Part shown: in pieces, positions 11,680-23,009 of the stretch | Position numbering within the stretch: position 1 is the first letter of the stretch | Layout: every line of letters begins with the position of its first letter | Assembly (NCBI GenBank): GCA_028023455.1 | Contig: JAQFVV010012535.1 | Span: forward strand, 1,676,001-1,740,000 | Length of the DNA: 64,000 nt | Reading direction: 5' to 3' | Source of the DNA: Epiperipatus broadwayi | Lineage: Eukaryota; Onychophora; Udeonychophora; Euonychophora; Peripatidae | Made by a program: the position numbers and the translations under genes | The notes under the pieces: generated by a model | Database searches by the model: none | What the model saw: the letters and a program-made list of their open reading frames with translations, nothing else | Told to the model about the DNA's origin: nothing

Positions 11680-11963
11680 CTTTATAAAATATAATTTAAA
11701 GTTGTAATTATAAATTTTATTATACGCCCATTATTATATTAAGTAATAATTTACTAAGGCTGTAACCTTAGAAAAAAGCGTCTGAAAAATACGAAGGTAG
11801 GGACCTCTATAGGTCTTAAAACACAAGCTTACGCTATGAAGAATCCTCTTTCTTCATAGCGTAAGCTTGTGTTTTAAGACCTATAGAGGTCCCTACCTTC
11901 GTATTTTTCAGACGCTTATTTCTAAGGTTACAGCCTTAGTAAATTATTACTTTATAAAATATA
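11680..11963. mobile_element. Near-perfect hairpin element (family C) with 14-bp duplication
   Basis: The arms at 11,741-11,843 and 11,850-11,952 are reverse complements over 103 bp with a single mismatch, and the loop is 6 bases (tcctct). The 14-mer ctttataaaatata occurs at 11,680-11,693 and 11,950-11,963. The right arm meets it directly, overlapping by 3 bp. A 47-bp leader (11,694-11,740) separates the left arm. The near identity of the arms implies recent formation or ongoing arm conversion. No coding capacity. A transcript would form a long perfect dsRNA stem. Confidence 0.85.
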
Positions 11964-12490
11964 CAAAATCCAATTTTTTATTATTACTATTAATGTGTTA
12001 CATTATTAAAGATTCTATCAGACTTTACTTTATTATTTAGTCCGTTTGCAAATTATTTTTTAAATTCCACACAATTTTGATTTCCTTTCACTTAACTTTG
12101 GTGGATGTAAACATTTATTATGCAAATAATATATTAGTAATGAGTCGCTCAGTGTAGCCCAGTTTTTTTCACCCGGTGTTTGAACCTATGAATTCCCGAA
12201 TCAATAAATCATTCGATTAAAAAATATTTATTTAATAATGCATTATATAAGCAAAAAAAAAAAAGAAAAGAAAAGTAAAACAATCTTTTAATAATCTATT
12301 GTAGGGCAAAGGCCTTTTCTATCAACGAAGAAAAAGGCAAACTGGATAATGAGAATTTGAGCATTTTCTCTTGCTTACTCTCTAGCTAAAAATAGCTACA
12401 TAATAATTTATCAACTATTGGAAAGCTACATTGTTTGACTACAGATCCGAACCGGAATTTTTTTTTTCAAGGTTTACCTGGCCAGATTTA

Positions 12491-12750
12491 GGTAGATGCG
12501 CTATTGTGATATCATGAATTCCCCATATATAATTTGCTTTTAGACTTTCAAAATAAACGTCTTGCATTGGTGATCGAGAGGTCAGCGCGACTGCCTTGCT
12601 GGCCAGATTTAAACCTAGATTATAAACACAGTAGGTAGATGCGCTATTGTGATATCATGGATTCCCCATATATAATTTGCTTTTACACTTTCAAAATAAG
12701 CGTCTTGTCTTGCATTGGTGGTCGAGAGGTGAGCGCGACTGCCTTGCACT
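12491..12750 (+). repeat. 143-bp tandem duplication containing a tRNA-like SINE head
   Basis: The block ggtagatgcgctattgtgatatcatg through gcgcgactgccttgc occurs at 12,491-about 12,597 and again at 12,634-about 12,750. The first copy is cut off inside the tRNA-like part; the second continues through the full tRNA-like unit. Confidence 0.75.
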
Positions 12751-12794
12751 TGCAGGCAGTTGCCCGGGTTGCGGGTTCGCGTCCCGGCCGATGC
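12712..12794 (+). repeat. tRNA-like sequence, probable SINE head
   Basis: The 83 bases can be folded as a tRNA: the acceptor stem gcattgg/ccgatgc pairs at all seven positions (one G-T); there is a D-arm gtc...gac with gagaggt (A-box-like), an anticodon-like stem tgcct/aggca, a long variable region and a T-arm with gggttcgcgtccc (B box). The 9-base anticodon loop and imperfect T stem argue against a working tRNA gene. The A-rich tail after 12,800, the absence of a T-run terminator and the truncated tandem copy upstream favour a tRNA-derived retroposon. It is strikingly G+C-rich against its surroundings. Confidence 0.6.
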
Positions 12795-12799
12795 TATGA

Positions 12800-13304
12800 C
12801 ACTTTAAAAATAAAAAAAAGAAAAGCTATATATATATTGCTTAGACCTATAATGCAAAATAGCCTGCAATTATTATGATTTTAATATATTAGTGAAAGCA
12901 TTCTAAAACAGATATTTTGTTTATTTTAACAAAAGCTTTAATATTTCGTTATAGATCATTGTAAAATAATATCCGGATGTTTTCGATGTTAATCTTCCTG
13001 TAATTTACTATTACATCTAATAAGAATTATATATATATATACACACACACAGTGGTGAGCAATATTTAAGTAAAATTAGTCAAATTATCTGAAAATGTTA
13101 TTAATTTTAAAAACAAAATAAGAAAGCATCCTATATTTTAAAATAAAATCTTTCCCTATTCAATGCATTAAAATATTGCTTTTTCATTATTCATGTTTTC
13201 TTTTATAAGCATTTTTTCTTCTTTAATCTTAATGTAAGTTTTAATATGATGAAGCAAAGCAGCAGGATAGATTTATCGTTAGATATGATAATAAATATTA
13301 AAAA
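12800..13304. other. A+T-rich DNA with no recognised feature
   Basis: Contains a short ta/ca dinucleotide run near 13,029-13,052. Nothing else was recognised. Confidence 0.5.
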
Positions 13305-13500
13305 AAAGACCCGAATGCTCTATTGCTCAAGAGGTCATAAGAGATACCACAGATGGAATCGATCCAAGGATTTTAGTTCCAGAGTTTGACTCTCTACTAC
13401 TGCATTATTCAGGGTTAAATGCCTTTTCCTGTTTATTATGGCATTCAGCCCTTTATGATGCAGTCGTAGAGTGTCAGACTCTACAACTTAAAGCAGGAAA
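13305..13500 (-). repeat. tRNA-derived SINE with inverted partial copy
   Basis: On the minus strand about 13,310-13,420 reads as a tRNA-like head: gtagtagagagtcaaactctgg followed by ggatcgattcc, a good B box. The plus strand at about 13,452-13,490 carries gtcgtagagtgtcagactct, the same head in the opposite direction, so the two form an imperfect inverted pair. Confidence 0.6.
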
Positions 13501-13504
13501 TGGC

Positions 13505-14094
13505 ATTCATCTCAGTATATTTCTTATAAAATAAGGTTAAAAAACCCTTTTAGACTTTGGTTTCTATAAAAAATGCCTACATCTATATTGTAATGTTAAT
13601 TCCATAAATTTTATTAAAAACTTTTCTTTCATTCTTTTTTTTTAAAGTTATATGCATCATAATTAATTAAAAATTTTAAGCTAAGTTTCAATCATACTTC
13701 ATGAGCATTATCAAGAATTCTATATTCTTAATTATCTGGGAAAATAAAATAAGTGACGAAATGGAAACAAATGAAAAATTCCAAAACAGAAATAACTGCT
13801 ATAAAAATAATATGCATATTAACCTTTTCTTATGCTACATTAATAAATGTATATCATCATCATTTACAATTCTTATAAATCCACTGTAAGATAAAGTCTC
13901 TCCAAGTTCAACCCAACTTCTCTGATCTTTACCTCTCTTCTCCACATCACCCCAATTTTTTTTTTAGCCCTTTTAAAATTTTTGACTAATTACTTTCAGA
14001 TGTTTTAAGTTAATTTTTACATTTTTTTGTTAGAAATATTCTTAATTCTAATTACCTATCTCTTTAATTCAGCTTATTGCATTAAGCTGTTAAA
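13505..14094. other. A+T-rich DNA with no recognised feature
   Basis: No gene is supported. A 62-codon open frame at 13,701-13,889 has no recognisable motif and looks like chance. Confidence 0.5.
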
Positions 14095-14150
14095 CACAAT
14101 TGGTACATTATCAGACTCTGGAATATAAGATTCACTGATTGATTCCAGTT
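14095..14150 (+). repeat. SINE fragment interrupted by a foldback element
   Basis: The words tatcagactctggaatataag and gattgattcc match the SINE head at 17.8 kb. The match stops where the family A element begins at 14,151. Confidence 0.55.
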
Positions 14151-14400
14151 AACACAGAGGCAAAACTCCTTACAGTAGTGCCACCGAGTGCAAATCCTAG
14201 TAATCAATTGAAGTAAGGTTTATGCATACAATCACTATCCAGAGTAGTTTCTAGTTTATCGCTTTCATGAGTGAGGAGCTTTGGATGGGAGCATTGCATC
14301 TAGATCTTAGGATCTAATGCAAATCTACTGTATGGAGAGTTTTGCCTCTGTGTTAACAGCTTGGGTAAGCATAGGGGATGGTGATCATGTGATTTTAATG
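14151..14400 (+). mobile_element. Foldback family A copy
   Basis: The outer ends aacacagaggcaaaact and agttttgcctctgtgtt are perfect inverses. The interior carries gtgaggagctttgga and the leader side (right) carries ggtgatcatgtgat. The orientation is the same as the 10.75 kb copy. No exact flanking duplication was found, so the boundaries are approximate. Confidence 0.7.
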
Positions 14401-14409
14401 GTTTAATCA

Positions 14410-15125
14410 ATTTCAGATCTGTCACTTCGACTGATCAATCTTTTTATTATTCTCAAGCAATAAAGTCATTCAATTATTTTTTTATTCAGTTTATTATTTT
14501 TTTGCAAGAGGACTAAATTGTTAGTAAATTTAACATTATCTAAAATTCTCATATTTTTTTGAAGTAGCAAATGGTATAATTAAAGTTGACCATTATCAGT
14601 AATTGAATCATGAAGTTTGATCAATTCCTAGTTGCTGAACATAGAATGCAATAAAAATTCTGTTTCTGGCATGTGAATTATATAAAATTTCAAGATTTTA
14701 ATTAATTTATATGATCATTTCTTAAAAAGTAATACTTAAGCACCAAGTAACAGATTGAATATGATAGCTCCATTCAAATAATCCAACAGGTTTTTTTTAT
14801 CTCCATTGGAATTAATCTGGGAATCTCTAGCTCTTGATTCTAACACTATCACTACTGAGCTAATCTGATCAGGGTAGCATCTAGCGCCTGAGACTGCCCC
14901 CCATTGGGCTATATAGCTGACTGTAAATACTTTTGGATTTTCTAGATATTTTCTACATATGATAATTTTTATTTATTTATGGTATAATAAATATCTCATT
15001 AATTATTTTGTTTTAAATATCATTTTTTAATTTTTTTTAAAATGAAATTACTTGTTTTGTGAATTTTAAAACTTTCAGCATGAAATTCTAAATTTATGTC
15101 ATGCAAAATAAAAACTATTGATACA
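14410..15125. other. A+T-rich DNA; possible tRNA-like fragment
   Basis: About 14,820-14,930 is less A+T-rich (agcgcctgagactgccccccattgggc) and may be an old SINE piece, but I could not match it. Nothing else was seen. Confidence 0.35.
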
Positions 15126-15129
15126 TATT

Positions 15130-15265
15130 TCTATAACCATTATAAACCAGTCAACACTTAGACAATTCCAATATAGATAACAAACAACAATTTCAAACTG
15201 TTGTCAAGGCAACCTCCTTTTAACAATGGATTGGGGATTGGTTTCTAATGGTTACTTATAAACCC
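15130..15265. repeat. Small imperfect inverted repeat
   Basis: The sequence ataaccattataaaccag near 15,131 is the approximate inverse of ggattggtttctaatggttac near 15,233. It may be a decayed hairpin element. No flanking duplication was seen. Confidence 0.45.
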
Positions 15266-15269
15266 ATTT

Positions 15270-17150
15270 AGCTTTGACCATTATTATACTTATATTTCTA
15301 TAAATATATTTTGCAATGATTGTAATAATTTATTCTCTTGCAACAAAAATCAAGAATTATATTAGAGCAAGCTACAATTCTAATAGTCTCTTTATGAATT
15401 CCACAAGTAAAAGTCACCAAAATGACTAATGCAGTGTTTTTTACCTTCTTCAAATCAAAATTATCTTTTATAATAATCAAGTAACCTGTGACTCCTCACC
15501 ATATTTTCTTAAAAAGATATTTTAATAGGCTTAAGAAAACACATCAAAAATACATTTTTTTCAGCAGAAAACTCTAGATATGTATCATTTATTGTTAATA
15601 TTTGTAGTCAATTAAAAACAATTGCCTTTTAATTCAATAATTTTACTTTAAAAAACGATCTGAATAAAAAAGTTCTCAGCAAGGCCTATTATAATGTATA
15701 TAATACAATTAACATTTATTATTTAACTTAAGCTTTGAAATAAAATATTTTTCATTTGCATATAAAGCTTGTATTATATTATCATAATATAAATTTGATA
15801 CAATATTAAAGGTCCACTATAAAAATTGATTTTTTTTAAAAAATAATATAAAATGTTTAATTTATATAAATAAGGTTACCAGGCTTTTAGAATTTTTCAA
15901 GAATCTGCTGTGACGAATGTTAGGCGACTTCCTTTCATTTATCAAAAACGTATGTCATAACTTGTAATAAAATATTGCATTGCAGCCAAATTATAATTAA
16001 ATAAACATTGAAAATTCTTATGAATATAATTGCATTAAAAATAATGATGGCAACTTTTTCAAAAACATTTGTGACCCCCTTGAAAATCCAGAGTGGGTAG
16101 AATTTGAATTTTTTTTTAGATGACTTACCAAAATCTAAATAATTTTTCTTTAATTCTAAATATTTGGAAGCAATTAACAAAAACGATTTTCTTCATCTTA
16201 CTCTAATTATTATATTGTAATTGGTATTAAGTAATTAATAACTTTGACATAGAATGACAAACACAAACTTATAGAAAAAGTTTAATTATTTGTGCTCCAA
16301 TCGTAATGTTAATATCATTCATAAAATCAACAAGATTAGAAATATAATTTTTTTTTAGACAAAAAAGATTTAATGAAATTATAAATTCCTTATACAATGT
16401 GTTTTTCAAAACTTAAAAAATCTTTCTATACTGCTGTTTTGCATATGATAACACTATCAAGCTAATTAAATAATTTCATATGTTATTAATTAGTAAACAT
16501 GTTTTTCATAGAAGAAGTATGATTGGCAATATCTAGTGATTTTTAAGTCAAAACACATATTTGTAATGTGACCCAATAAGTGATCTACTATTCCTATTGG
16601 AAATTTTATATTCTAAAATAAAAATTTGCTTCTTTTAGTTTTCTGCTGTTAATTCAGTTAATTTAAACTATACTAGATCATATAAAATCTATTATTTTGG
16701 GAATCAAGGTTCATATTTTTTGTTGCAGTGAAAGATCTTTTTAACTGTGTTATACTATGCTACACCATATATTTTCACACACTATTTCTATTTTGTTTAT
16801 TTTAATCAATTCAAAAAGTGAATTTTAAGTTGTATAAAAATTTTTATTGGTAATTTGCATTCATGGATTTGGTTCTAAGAATTCATTACTAACTCAGACT
16901 TCAGATGAAGATGTTGCATGTTTGATTCTGTTCTTTTTAGGAATCATCTCTATTCTTACCTTTCTGATTTCAGATAAAGATGTGTAATTTTGGTTCTCAA
17001 AAGCCATCTATATCAAAATCTTTATTAGACTTTAGATGATCTGTATTTCTGATTGCACTGGTAATTATAAACATAACTTTAGATGTTCAGGAATTCACAT
17101 GACATTCAAAATTCCAAGTGCTAAGTTGAGAACATGTCTATTTAATTGAC
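15270..17150. other. A+T-rich DNA with no recognised feature
   Basis: Two short minus-strand open frames (15,298-15,480 and 15,935-16,180) show no motif and are probably chance. About 16,905-17,050 contains loosely repeated cttcagatgaag / tttcagataaaga words. Confidence 0.45.
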
Positions 17151-17154
17151 CAAT

Positions 17155-17240
17155 TTGATATTTTATTGAACCGGGAATCAACCAAGAAATCCTTAGTCTT
17201 TGAGACCACCATTCTACTATTGTGATAAGCTGCAGTACAT
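17155..17240 (-). repeat. tRNA-like SINE head, decayed
   Basis: On the minus strand, aatagtagaatggtggtctc (A-box region) is followed by ggttgattccc (B box). It lies in otherwise plain A+T-rich sequence. Confidence 0.45.
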
Positions 17241-17794
17241 TAGTTTCATTATAATGGATATTTAGTTCTGTGAATAAAAATATACAAAATAATTAGGCAA
17301 AAAAGTATTATGACCAAGCAATCTCATTTTACTGCTGTTTGTGTTAGCTTATCATTTCTTTCCACTTTCTTAACAACATTCTAACAATTTAATAATTGCA
17401 TCATAAACTTTTAATAACTCTTTCCATCATTAAGATATAGAATTTGTTAGGAAGAAAAGGCAGTATGTAAAAAAATACAAAAATTAATACAATTGTTATC
17501 ATTCACATCAGACAAACAGCTAAATAGAAATGACCTACTAAAACTTGTTTTGGAGATTTCAATAAGCCTATTTCCCCTCAGGATGTGTCTTAAAGGCATA
17601 ATTTTTTTTATAATCTTTGCATCTTTTTAAGAATACCAAATATTTTTTGTTTGCCTGTGGCAACACATTTTACTTATATTTATAAATGCTAGATTATTTC
17701 CGTCATCTAATTAAATTATTAAATGTTTTGGAAAAATTAAAGTTTATTTATGTTTTTTTTAAATGCATTGAAAGGTTAGTATTTAACACAAAGA

Positions 17795-17916
17795 TTAGGC
17801 TTTATGGTTTAAGTGCACAGGTAGAGTATCAGACTCTGGAGCATAAGGTCCTCAGATAGATCTCAATTCTGGCATTTCCAAACTTCTTATGAATCCCTGT
17901 GCAATACAGTCATTCA
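17795..17916 (+). repeat. tRNA-derived SINE, best copy of this family
   Basis: The head contains aggtagagtatcagactctgg and the B-box-like cagatagatctcaattctgg. The body has cttcttatgaatccctgtgc and catta-type ends. Copies or fragments occur at 9.97, 13.3, 14.1 and 58.2 kb. It abuts RTE copy E, and the junction at about 17,917 may mark an insertion. Confidence 0.65.
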
Positions 17917-19925
17917 ATTTGAGTTTATTGGCTTTTTACCTCTGAGTTTAAGATCAAGAAACACCATGGTCTTTCTTCTCAGTGCCTGATAAGGCAGAAT
18001 GAATGTTTGGGTAAATGAAAAATATTTTTCCAATACATATATAGAATTATGACAGACAAAAATAAAGCATGCCCTTATTCCCAGGAGTGTAAAGTCACCA
18101 ACCAAGGCAGCGGTTGGTGGAAGGTGGAGGAGTAAGTATCCCCTGATTTGACCAGCTGTCATTTGATGATGACTTTTTATTTAGGTACTTACAACTGCAG
18201 ATCACTTTCAAGTGAAGGAAGATTGCAAGAATTAGAAGAAGAACTGTCTTATATTAAATGGGACATTATTGGACTTTGTAAAGTTAGAAGAAAAGGTGAA
18301 AAAACAATTGATTTAAAAAGTGGACATATACTCTATTATAAAGGCACACATATTGGAAATACAAGTGGAGTAGGATTCATTATAAATAAAAAGTGGAAGA
18401 ACAATATTGTGGAGATTATGTGTATTGACAGAGAAGATTAGTTATACAACTTAATAGCAGATACCAAATCAGATAAGTCAGGTTTATGCTCCAACAAGTT
18501 CTCATAGTGATGAAGTAGTAGAAGATTTTTATATGGATGTACAAAAGCTTTTGATCGGACAACATTTAAAATTGTTATGGGGCTTAAGCTGAATTGGTAG
18601 CAAAGAAGAGAAATCGATTTTGTGAAAGAGGGGTGTGGGTTGCGAAAAGAAACTTATTTATGTTTTTTTGGAAAAATATAAAAGGAAATGGAAGGAAGCA
18701 CAAAGAAGGCCGATTGGATATATTTTGCAACAGGAAAACATTCAGAGTCTAATAATTCACAGGAGGACACGTGAAGGTATGTAAACTAGGAGCAAAATTA
18801 GAAAACAATTTCGTTGTATTCTTAATCTTCAGAAATTTCTAATGAATTTAAATTGACTCCAAGTGGTAGGGATTTGAACATGATTCGATTTGAATGAAAT
18901 AATATGAAAAAGATCCTTTTAAAACTGCACAAAGATAGTGGTAGAAAAAAAATTGCTAATAAAATTTCTACTGAGCTAGGAATGAAAGAAAGAAGAATAT
19001 AAAAAGATGTATAAAAAGATGAATTCTCGAATTTTGTAAAGGCGGAAAGATAAAGAAAGAGGAGCAGAGGTAGAGAAAAAAAGCCAAGAATAACCATTTG
19101 TATTGGGTATTCGCTGAAAAATGGAATATTCTAAAAGGGACAGAAGGGAGTTTTTCAAGAATTGAAAACCCTTCTCCTCCGAATTGCCCAGAATTTTAAA
19201 TGAAGAAGGAGCAGCAATAAAGTAGAAGAAGGGCCCAGGAAAGAGGAATATAATTGATATTAAAAGAAGCAGGGAAGAAAAGAACATCAGTCCATCGAGG
19301 AGGAAAATAATTTTAAAAAGGGAAAAGAGATAGAACGCCCCCTTTATATAAAATTTTCCAAGAAATCACCCCGGTTGTTCCCCAACCAAGAGACAGGGAT
19401 AAAGGTTGCAAAGCATCCAGGGGCAGAGAAGAAGGGAGGTTTTGATTTGTAGTGATGTCCCTTCCGGAAACTGGCCAAGGAAGCAGGGCATTTTAAAGAA
19501 TTTAAAAAGCCCCAATAGTCATGCTGGAAAACCAAGAGGAAGCAAGGCCATCTCCAAACTTCCGCCAAGTTTTGGTAAGCGGGTGTTTCCGTTTCAAACC
19601 GGAGCGGCGGAGGAGAAAGAGAGAGTGTTGCTCAAAATGAAAAAAAGATGATATGAGAGCAAACCGCGTCGGCGGTCGTGGGTTTGGTGCGCAAAGGAGC
19701 GGTTTGAAGGGGTTTCGGTTTCCGTTCTTCATTGGCGGGCCTGGCGGGCGCCCCAAGGGAGGAGGGAGTGGGGACGGGCAAACGGGGCCCGGCGCCTGAA
19801 GGAGGGGGGCGCGGGGGGCTGAAGAGAAAAACGTGGGAGAGGGGAAAAAAAAAAAGGGGGGGGTGGGGGGGAGAGGAAAGGGGGAGAGGAATGGGGCTCC
19901 TCGGGGGTATGTGGGGGGAGAGATG
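17917..19925 (+). mobile_element. RTE-type LINE, copy E, progressively corrupted sequence
   Basis: The 5' UTR (gagtttattggctttttacctctgag...) and the first 90 codons of the endonuclease match copy B at 24.9-25.4 kb closely. From about 18,570 the alignment continues in order, but indels and substitutions rise steadily. By 19,400-19,925 the text is G/C-rich with homopolymer runs (gggggggg, ccccaa), quite unlike the genome. Recognisable anchors persist: cttcagaaatttctaatgaatttaaatt near 18,825, gaattgcccagaatttt near 19,180, and ccaaccaagag near 19,381. Normal A+T-rich DNA resumes at about 19,925. Open frames here have no biological meaning. Confidence 0.75.
18166..18440 (+). pseudogene. RTE endonuclease N-terminus (copy E)
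   Basis: The frame starts MTFYLGTYNCRS and includes the APE-type endonuclease motif region LCKVRRKGEK and GVGFIINKKW. The catalytic Glu seen in copy B (LCEVRRKGEE) is Lys here. The frame runs into a stop at 18,439-18,441. The continuation is damaged, so no functional product is possible. Confidence 0.75.
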
Positions 19926-19929
19926 GAAC

Positions 19930-20915
19930 TTAGCATCCGGAGTGGTATTTTTCTTCATGTATATTACTGGTTTGACCAATGATAGTTTTAGCTTGGGAGA
20001 GAACCAATAATCTTTAGATTTGTGAATAAATAATAGGAGAATAAGATGAAATATTTTAATTTTCAAAAAATTAAAAGTTTATTCATTCAACCCCCATACC
20101 ACCTCCAACATTGATCAGGTTAATAACAACTAAAAAAAACACCTGAAACATTGTATTTTGTATCAACCAGTATGTTATTATTAGTTAAATGCATTTGGAG
20201 AGATGTAAATAAATTTGAATGTTTCTAAAAACATTTAACAATTCAACTAAATGATGGAAATACTCTAACTACAAGTAAATGCAAAAATTTTGTTATAAAA
20301 CTCAAAATAAATAATTTATACAAAAATCTGAAGCATATTAAATCCTTGGTATCAATAAAAAAAAGTGTCAAATTTAGTACAAATGTGCCACTTTTGGAAG
20401 CTAAGTGATCTTATAAAAACAAAACACTTTTAAAACCCTGTTTACATCAGTGATAAATCTTGATTCATAAAAATATATATATAGCTTAACGTTTATAATA
20501 AAAATGTAGTGTGATATGAATCAAAAGAACATGATCTTTTATTAGTAAATGTAGATCATTTATTTGCAATCATTTATAAGTCAGATTTTTATATATATAA
20601 AAAAACCATAATAATTTAGTTGATAAGGTGAGTGTTCCATGAGTCATTGTTTTTCTGTGGAGTCTAGAAAAACCAATCCCATAAAAAACAACACACAAAG
20701 ATTAATAATTTCATTTAAAAAAACAAATAAGAAAAACCAAGTAAATAAATATTTATTTTGCATGTTTTTTAAGCATGACATTTTAAGTATATAACTATTA
20801 GGAATATTTTTGTGACAGCTAAATAAAAATTTCCTCACTCAATTTTTTTAAGACTTCAGTGAAGAATCAAATAATTTTTCTTTTATTTAATAGCAATGGT
20901 TATTTGGAATCATAG
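19930..20915. other. A+T-rich DNA with no recognised feature
   Basis: No gene or structured repeat was recognised. A 64-codon minus-strand frame at 20,644-20,838 looks like chance. Confidence 0.5.
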
Positions 20916-20919
20916 ATTA

Positions 20920-22330
20920 TTATCATTATTACTAGAACAATAATAGTCACATATTAAATGAACATAGTTCATCTTTCAGCAATGTACATAACCATCATGA
21001 GAATTTATGATTTGTGAGTAAACATCATGGTCTTTTTTTCTCAGAAGTTATTTCACTCTTCACTTGAATTTTGTTTTTAACAGAATCAATATAAAGCACT
21101 AAATATTAGTGTACATTATTACTTATATGTGTGATAGACATGAAGAATGATCCTTATTTTCAAGAGATTGTGAAGTCATCAGTCAAAACAAAATTCCAAG
21201 ATGTCAATTGATAATTTATTTCATCTTTACAACTATAAACTACTTTCAAATGAAAGAAGATCACAAAATTCAAAGAAAATTAATCCACATCAAATAAGAT
21301 ATTATAAGAATTTGTGAAGTTATAAAAAAATATGAAATGATTAATTTCAAAGAGAATGTTATTTTATTTTGCTATAAAGATACAAATATTCTAAGTTGCA
21401 TGGAGTTCAATATAAATAAAATGTAAAATAATAATATTGTGGAGACTGATAGTAAAGGAAAGAAGAGTAAAAAAGAAATGTCATTCAAGTTATTAGGAAA
21501 CATCAAATGCAAATAATTCAAGTTTTACTCCAATTATTTTTCATTCAGATGAAGATGAGAGTTTTTATACCAATGGATAGAATGTATGTTAGCAATGAAA
21601 AGTGTTGAAAGATGAAATTACAGTGGAAAAATTTGGATATTATGACAGAAATTGGAGGGGATAGATTTGCAAACTTTTGTGGAGAAAGAAAAACTATTCA
21701 TTATGAATGCTCAAACACACACACACAAAGACATTCAAGCATCCAAATGAAACATAATAGATGAATTTTATTTTGATTAATAGAACGTATTCATTCTGAG
21801 ACCATAATGTTCATAAAAAATGCAACACAAGAAATAATAATTGATTAATGAAAAGTAAACAATTAAGAATCAGTTACAGAAATTAATAACCTCAACTTTT
21901 GGAAATATTCATACATTTACGCTAAACTTATAAATTGTTTTAAATAGTAAAATGAAATTCAGTAAAAAGGCAATAGATAAAACAATTAGCTATATAAAGA
22001 CAAGGAGAATATTTTATTTTAGGATGCAAAAAAATGTTCAGAGAGGAGTAAACTTATAAATTATTTTTAAAAGTCAATAATTCAATAAAAAAAATAATAG
22101 ATAAAACAACTTCTAGAGAAAGAGAAAGAGGATGATATTTCTTGACACAAGCATTATTCACAGAGGGAAGAAAGGAATATTAAAATTAATAAAAATGAGT
22201 TGTTCAGAATTGAATCTGTTGAAAATTAATTCAGAAATAAAAAGAGAGTATGAATTTTATTTAAAAAATCATATAATAATAAAGAACAGAAAAACAAAGT
22301 AGTTAATAGCAGATCAAGATAAAATATATT
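20920..22330 (+). mobile_element. RTE-type LINE, copy D, fossil 5' half
   Basis: It is collinear with copy B from its 5' UTR (catcatggtctttttttctcag near 21,025) through the endonuclease (acaactataaactactttcaaatgaaag near 21,229), the linker, and the segment just before the RT (aattttatttaaaaaatcatataataataaagaac near 22,252). It is heavily mutated with no open frame. It ends where foldback family B begins. Confidence 0.7.
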
Positions 22331-22344
22331 CAGTATTATAGAAA

Positions 22345-23005
22345 ATTTGAACCCAGACATGGCCACATACATTCAAAAAAGAGAAATGATCTTCAGTATA
22401 TGTATTTTGTGCTGAGCCAGCACTCATCAGTTGGCTCTCCCACACATATATGTAATCAGTGCTCATTTATATTAAGAGAGCAAATCTTCATACTTTAATG
22501 GACAAGTTTCAATCTTCTCCACTCTCCAGCTATTCATGTCATTGAAAATCTAATGATGGTGTCATGTTCAAAGCAATTTTGTTGTCATACCCATGTTGAC
22601 TGTAAGTCATTCTGATCCCTCATATGCAGAATCTTAAGCCCATTTAAATACACAGAAGAGGTATGGGCAGAATATCGTCAACATGGATATTACAACAAAA
22701 TTGGCAAACAAGGGCTTTGAACATGCCATTATCAGATTTACAATGATATGACTGGCTGAAGAATGGAGAAAATTGAAGTCTGTCTATTAAAGTTTAAAGA
22801 TTTGATATCTTAACATAAACTGAGAACTGATTATATATATGTGTGGGAGATGATCTGAACCAACTGAAGAGTGATGGTTCAGCATGAAATACATATATTG
22901 GAGGTCATTTATCTTTTTGTATGTATGTGGTCATGTGTATTGGTTGTATAAGATGGAGTGGTTGACAAAAGGGAGCATGAAAGGCTGGGTTCAAAACCCC
23001 TATGA
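22345..23005. repeat. Foldback family B, long copy
   Basis: A hairpin of about 660 bp has its centre near 22,640. Left arm features are aacccagacatggccacatac, gtattttgtgctgagccagcactcatcag and caattttgttgtcatacccatgttgac. The right arm has their inverses, including gtcaacatggatattacaac and gcatgaaatacatatattgg. It ends gggttcaaaacccc, which resembles a tRNA B box. It sits at the broken end of RTE copy D. Confidence 0.7.
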
Positions 23006-23009
23006 TTAC

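Noticed and set aside
12712-12794. Functional tRNA gene
   Set aside because: The oversized anticodon loop, imperfect T stem, missing T-run terminator and truncated tandem copy point to a retroposon.
12639-12878. 79-codon frame
   Set aside because: It runs through the tRNA-like SINE head and its tail; no protein motif.
19344-20066. Several overlapping proline-rich or glycine-rich reading frames
   Set aside because: They come from the corrupted G+C-rich stretch of RTE copy E and overlap on both strands.
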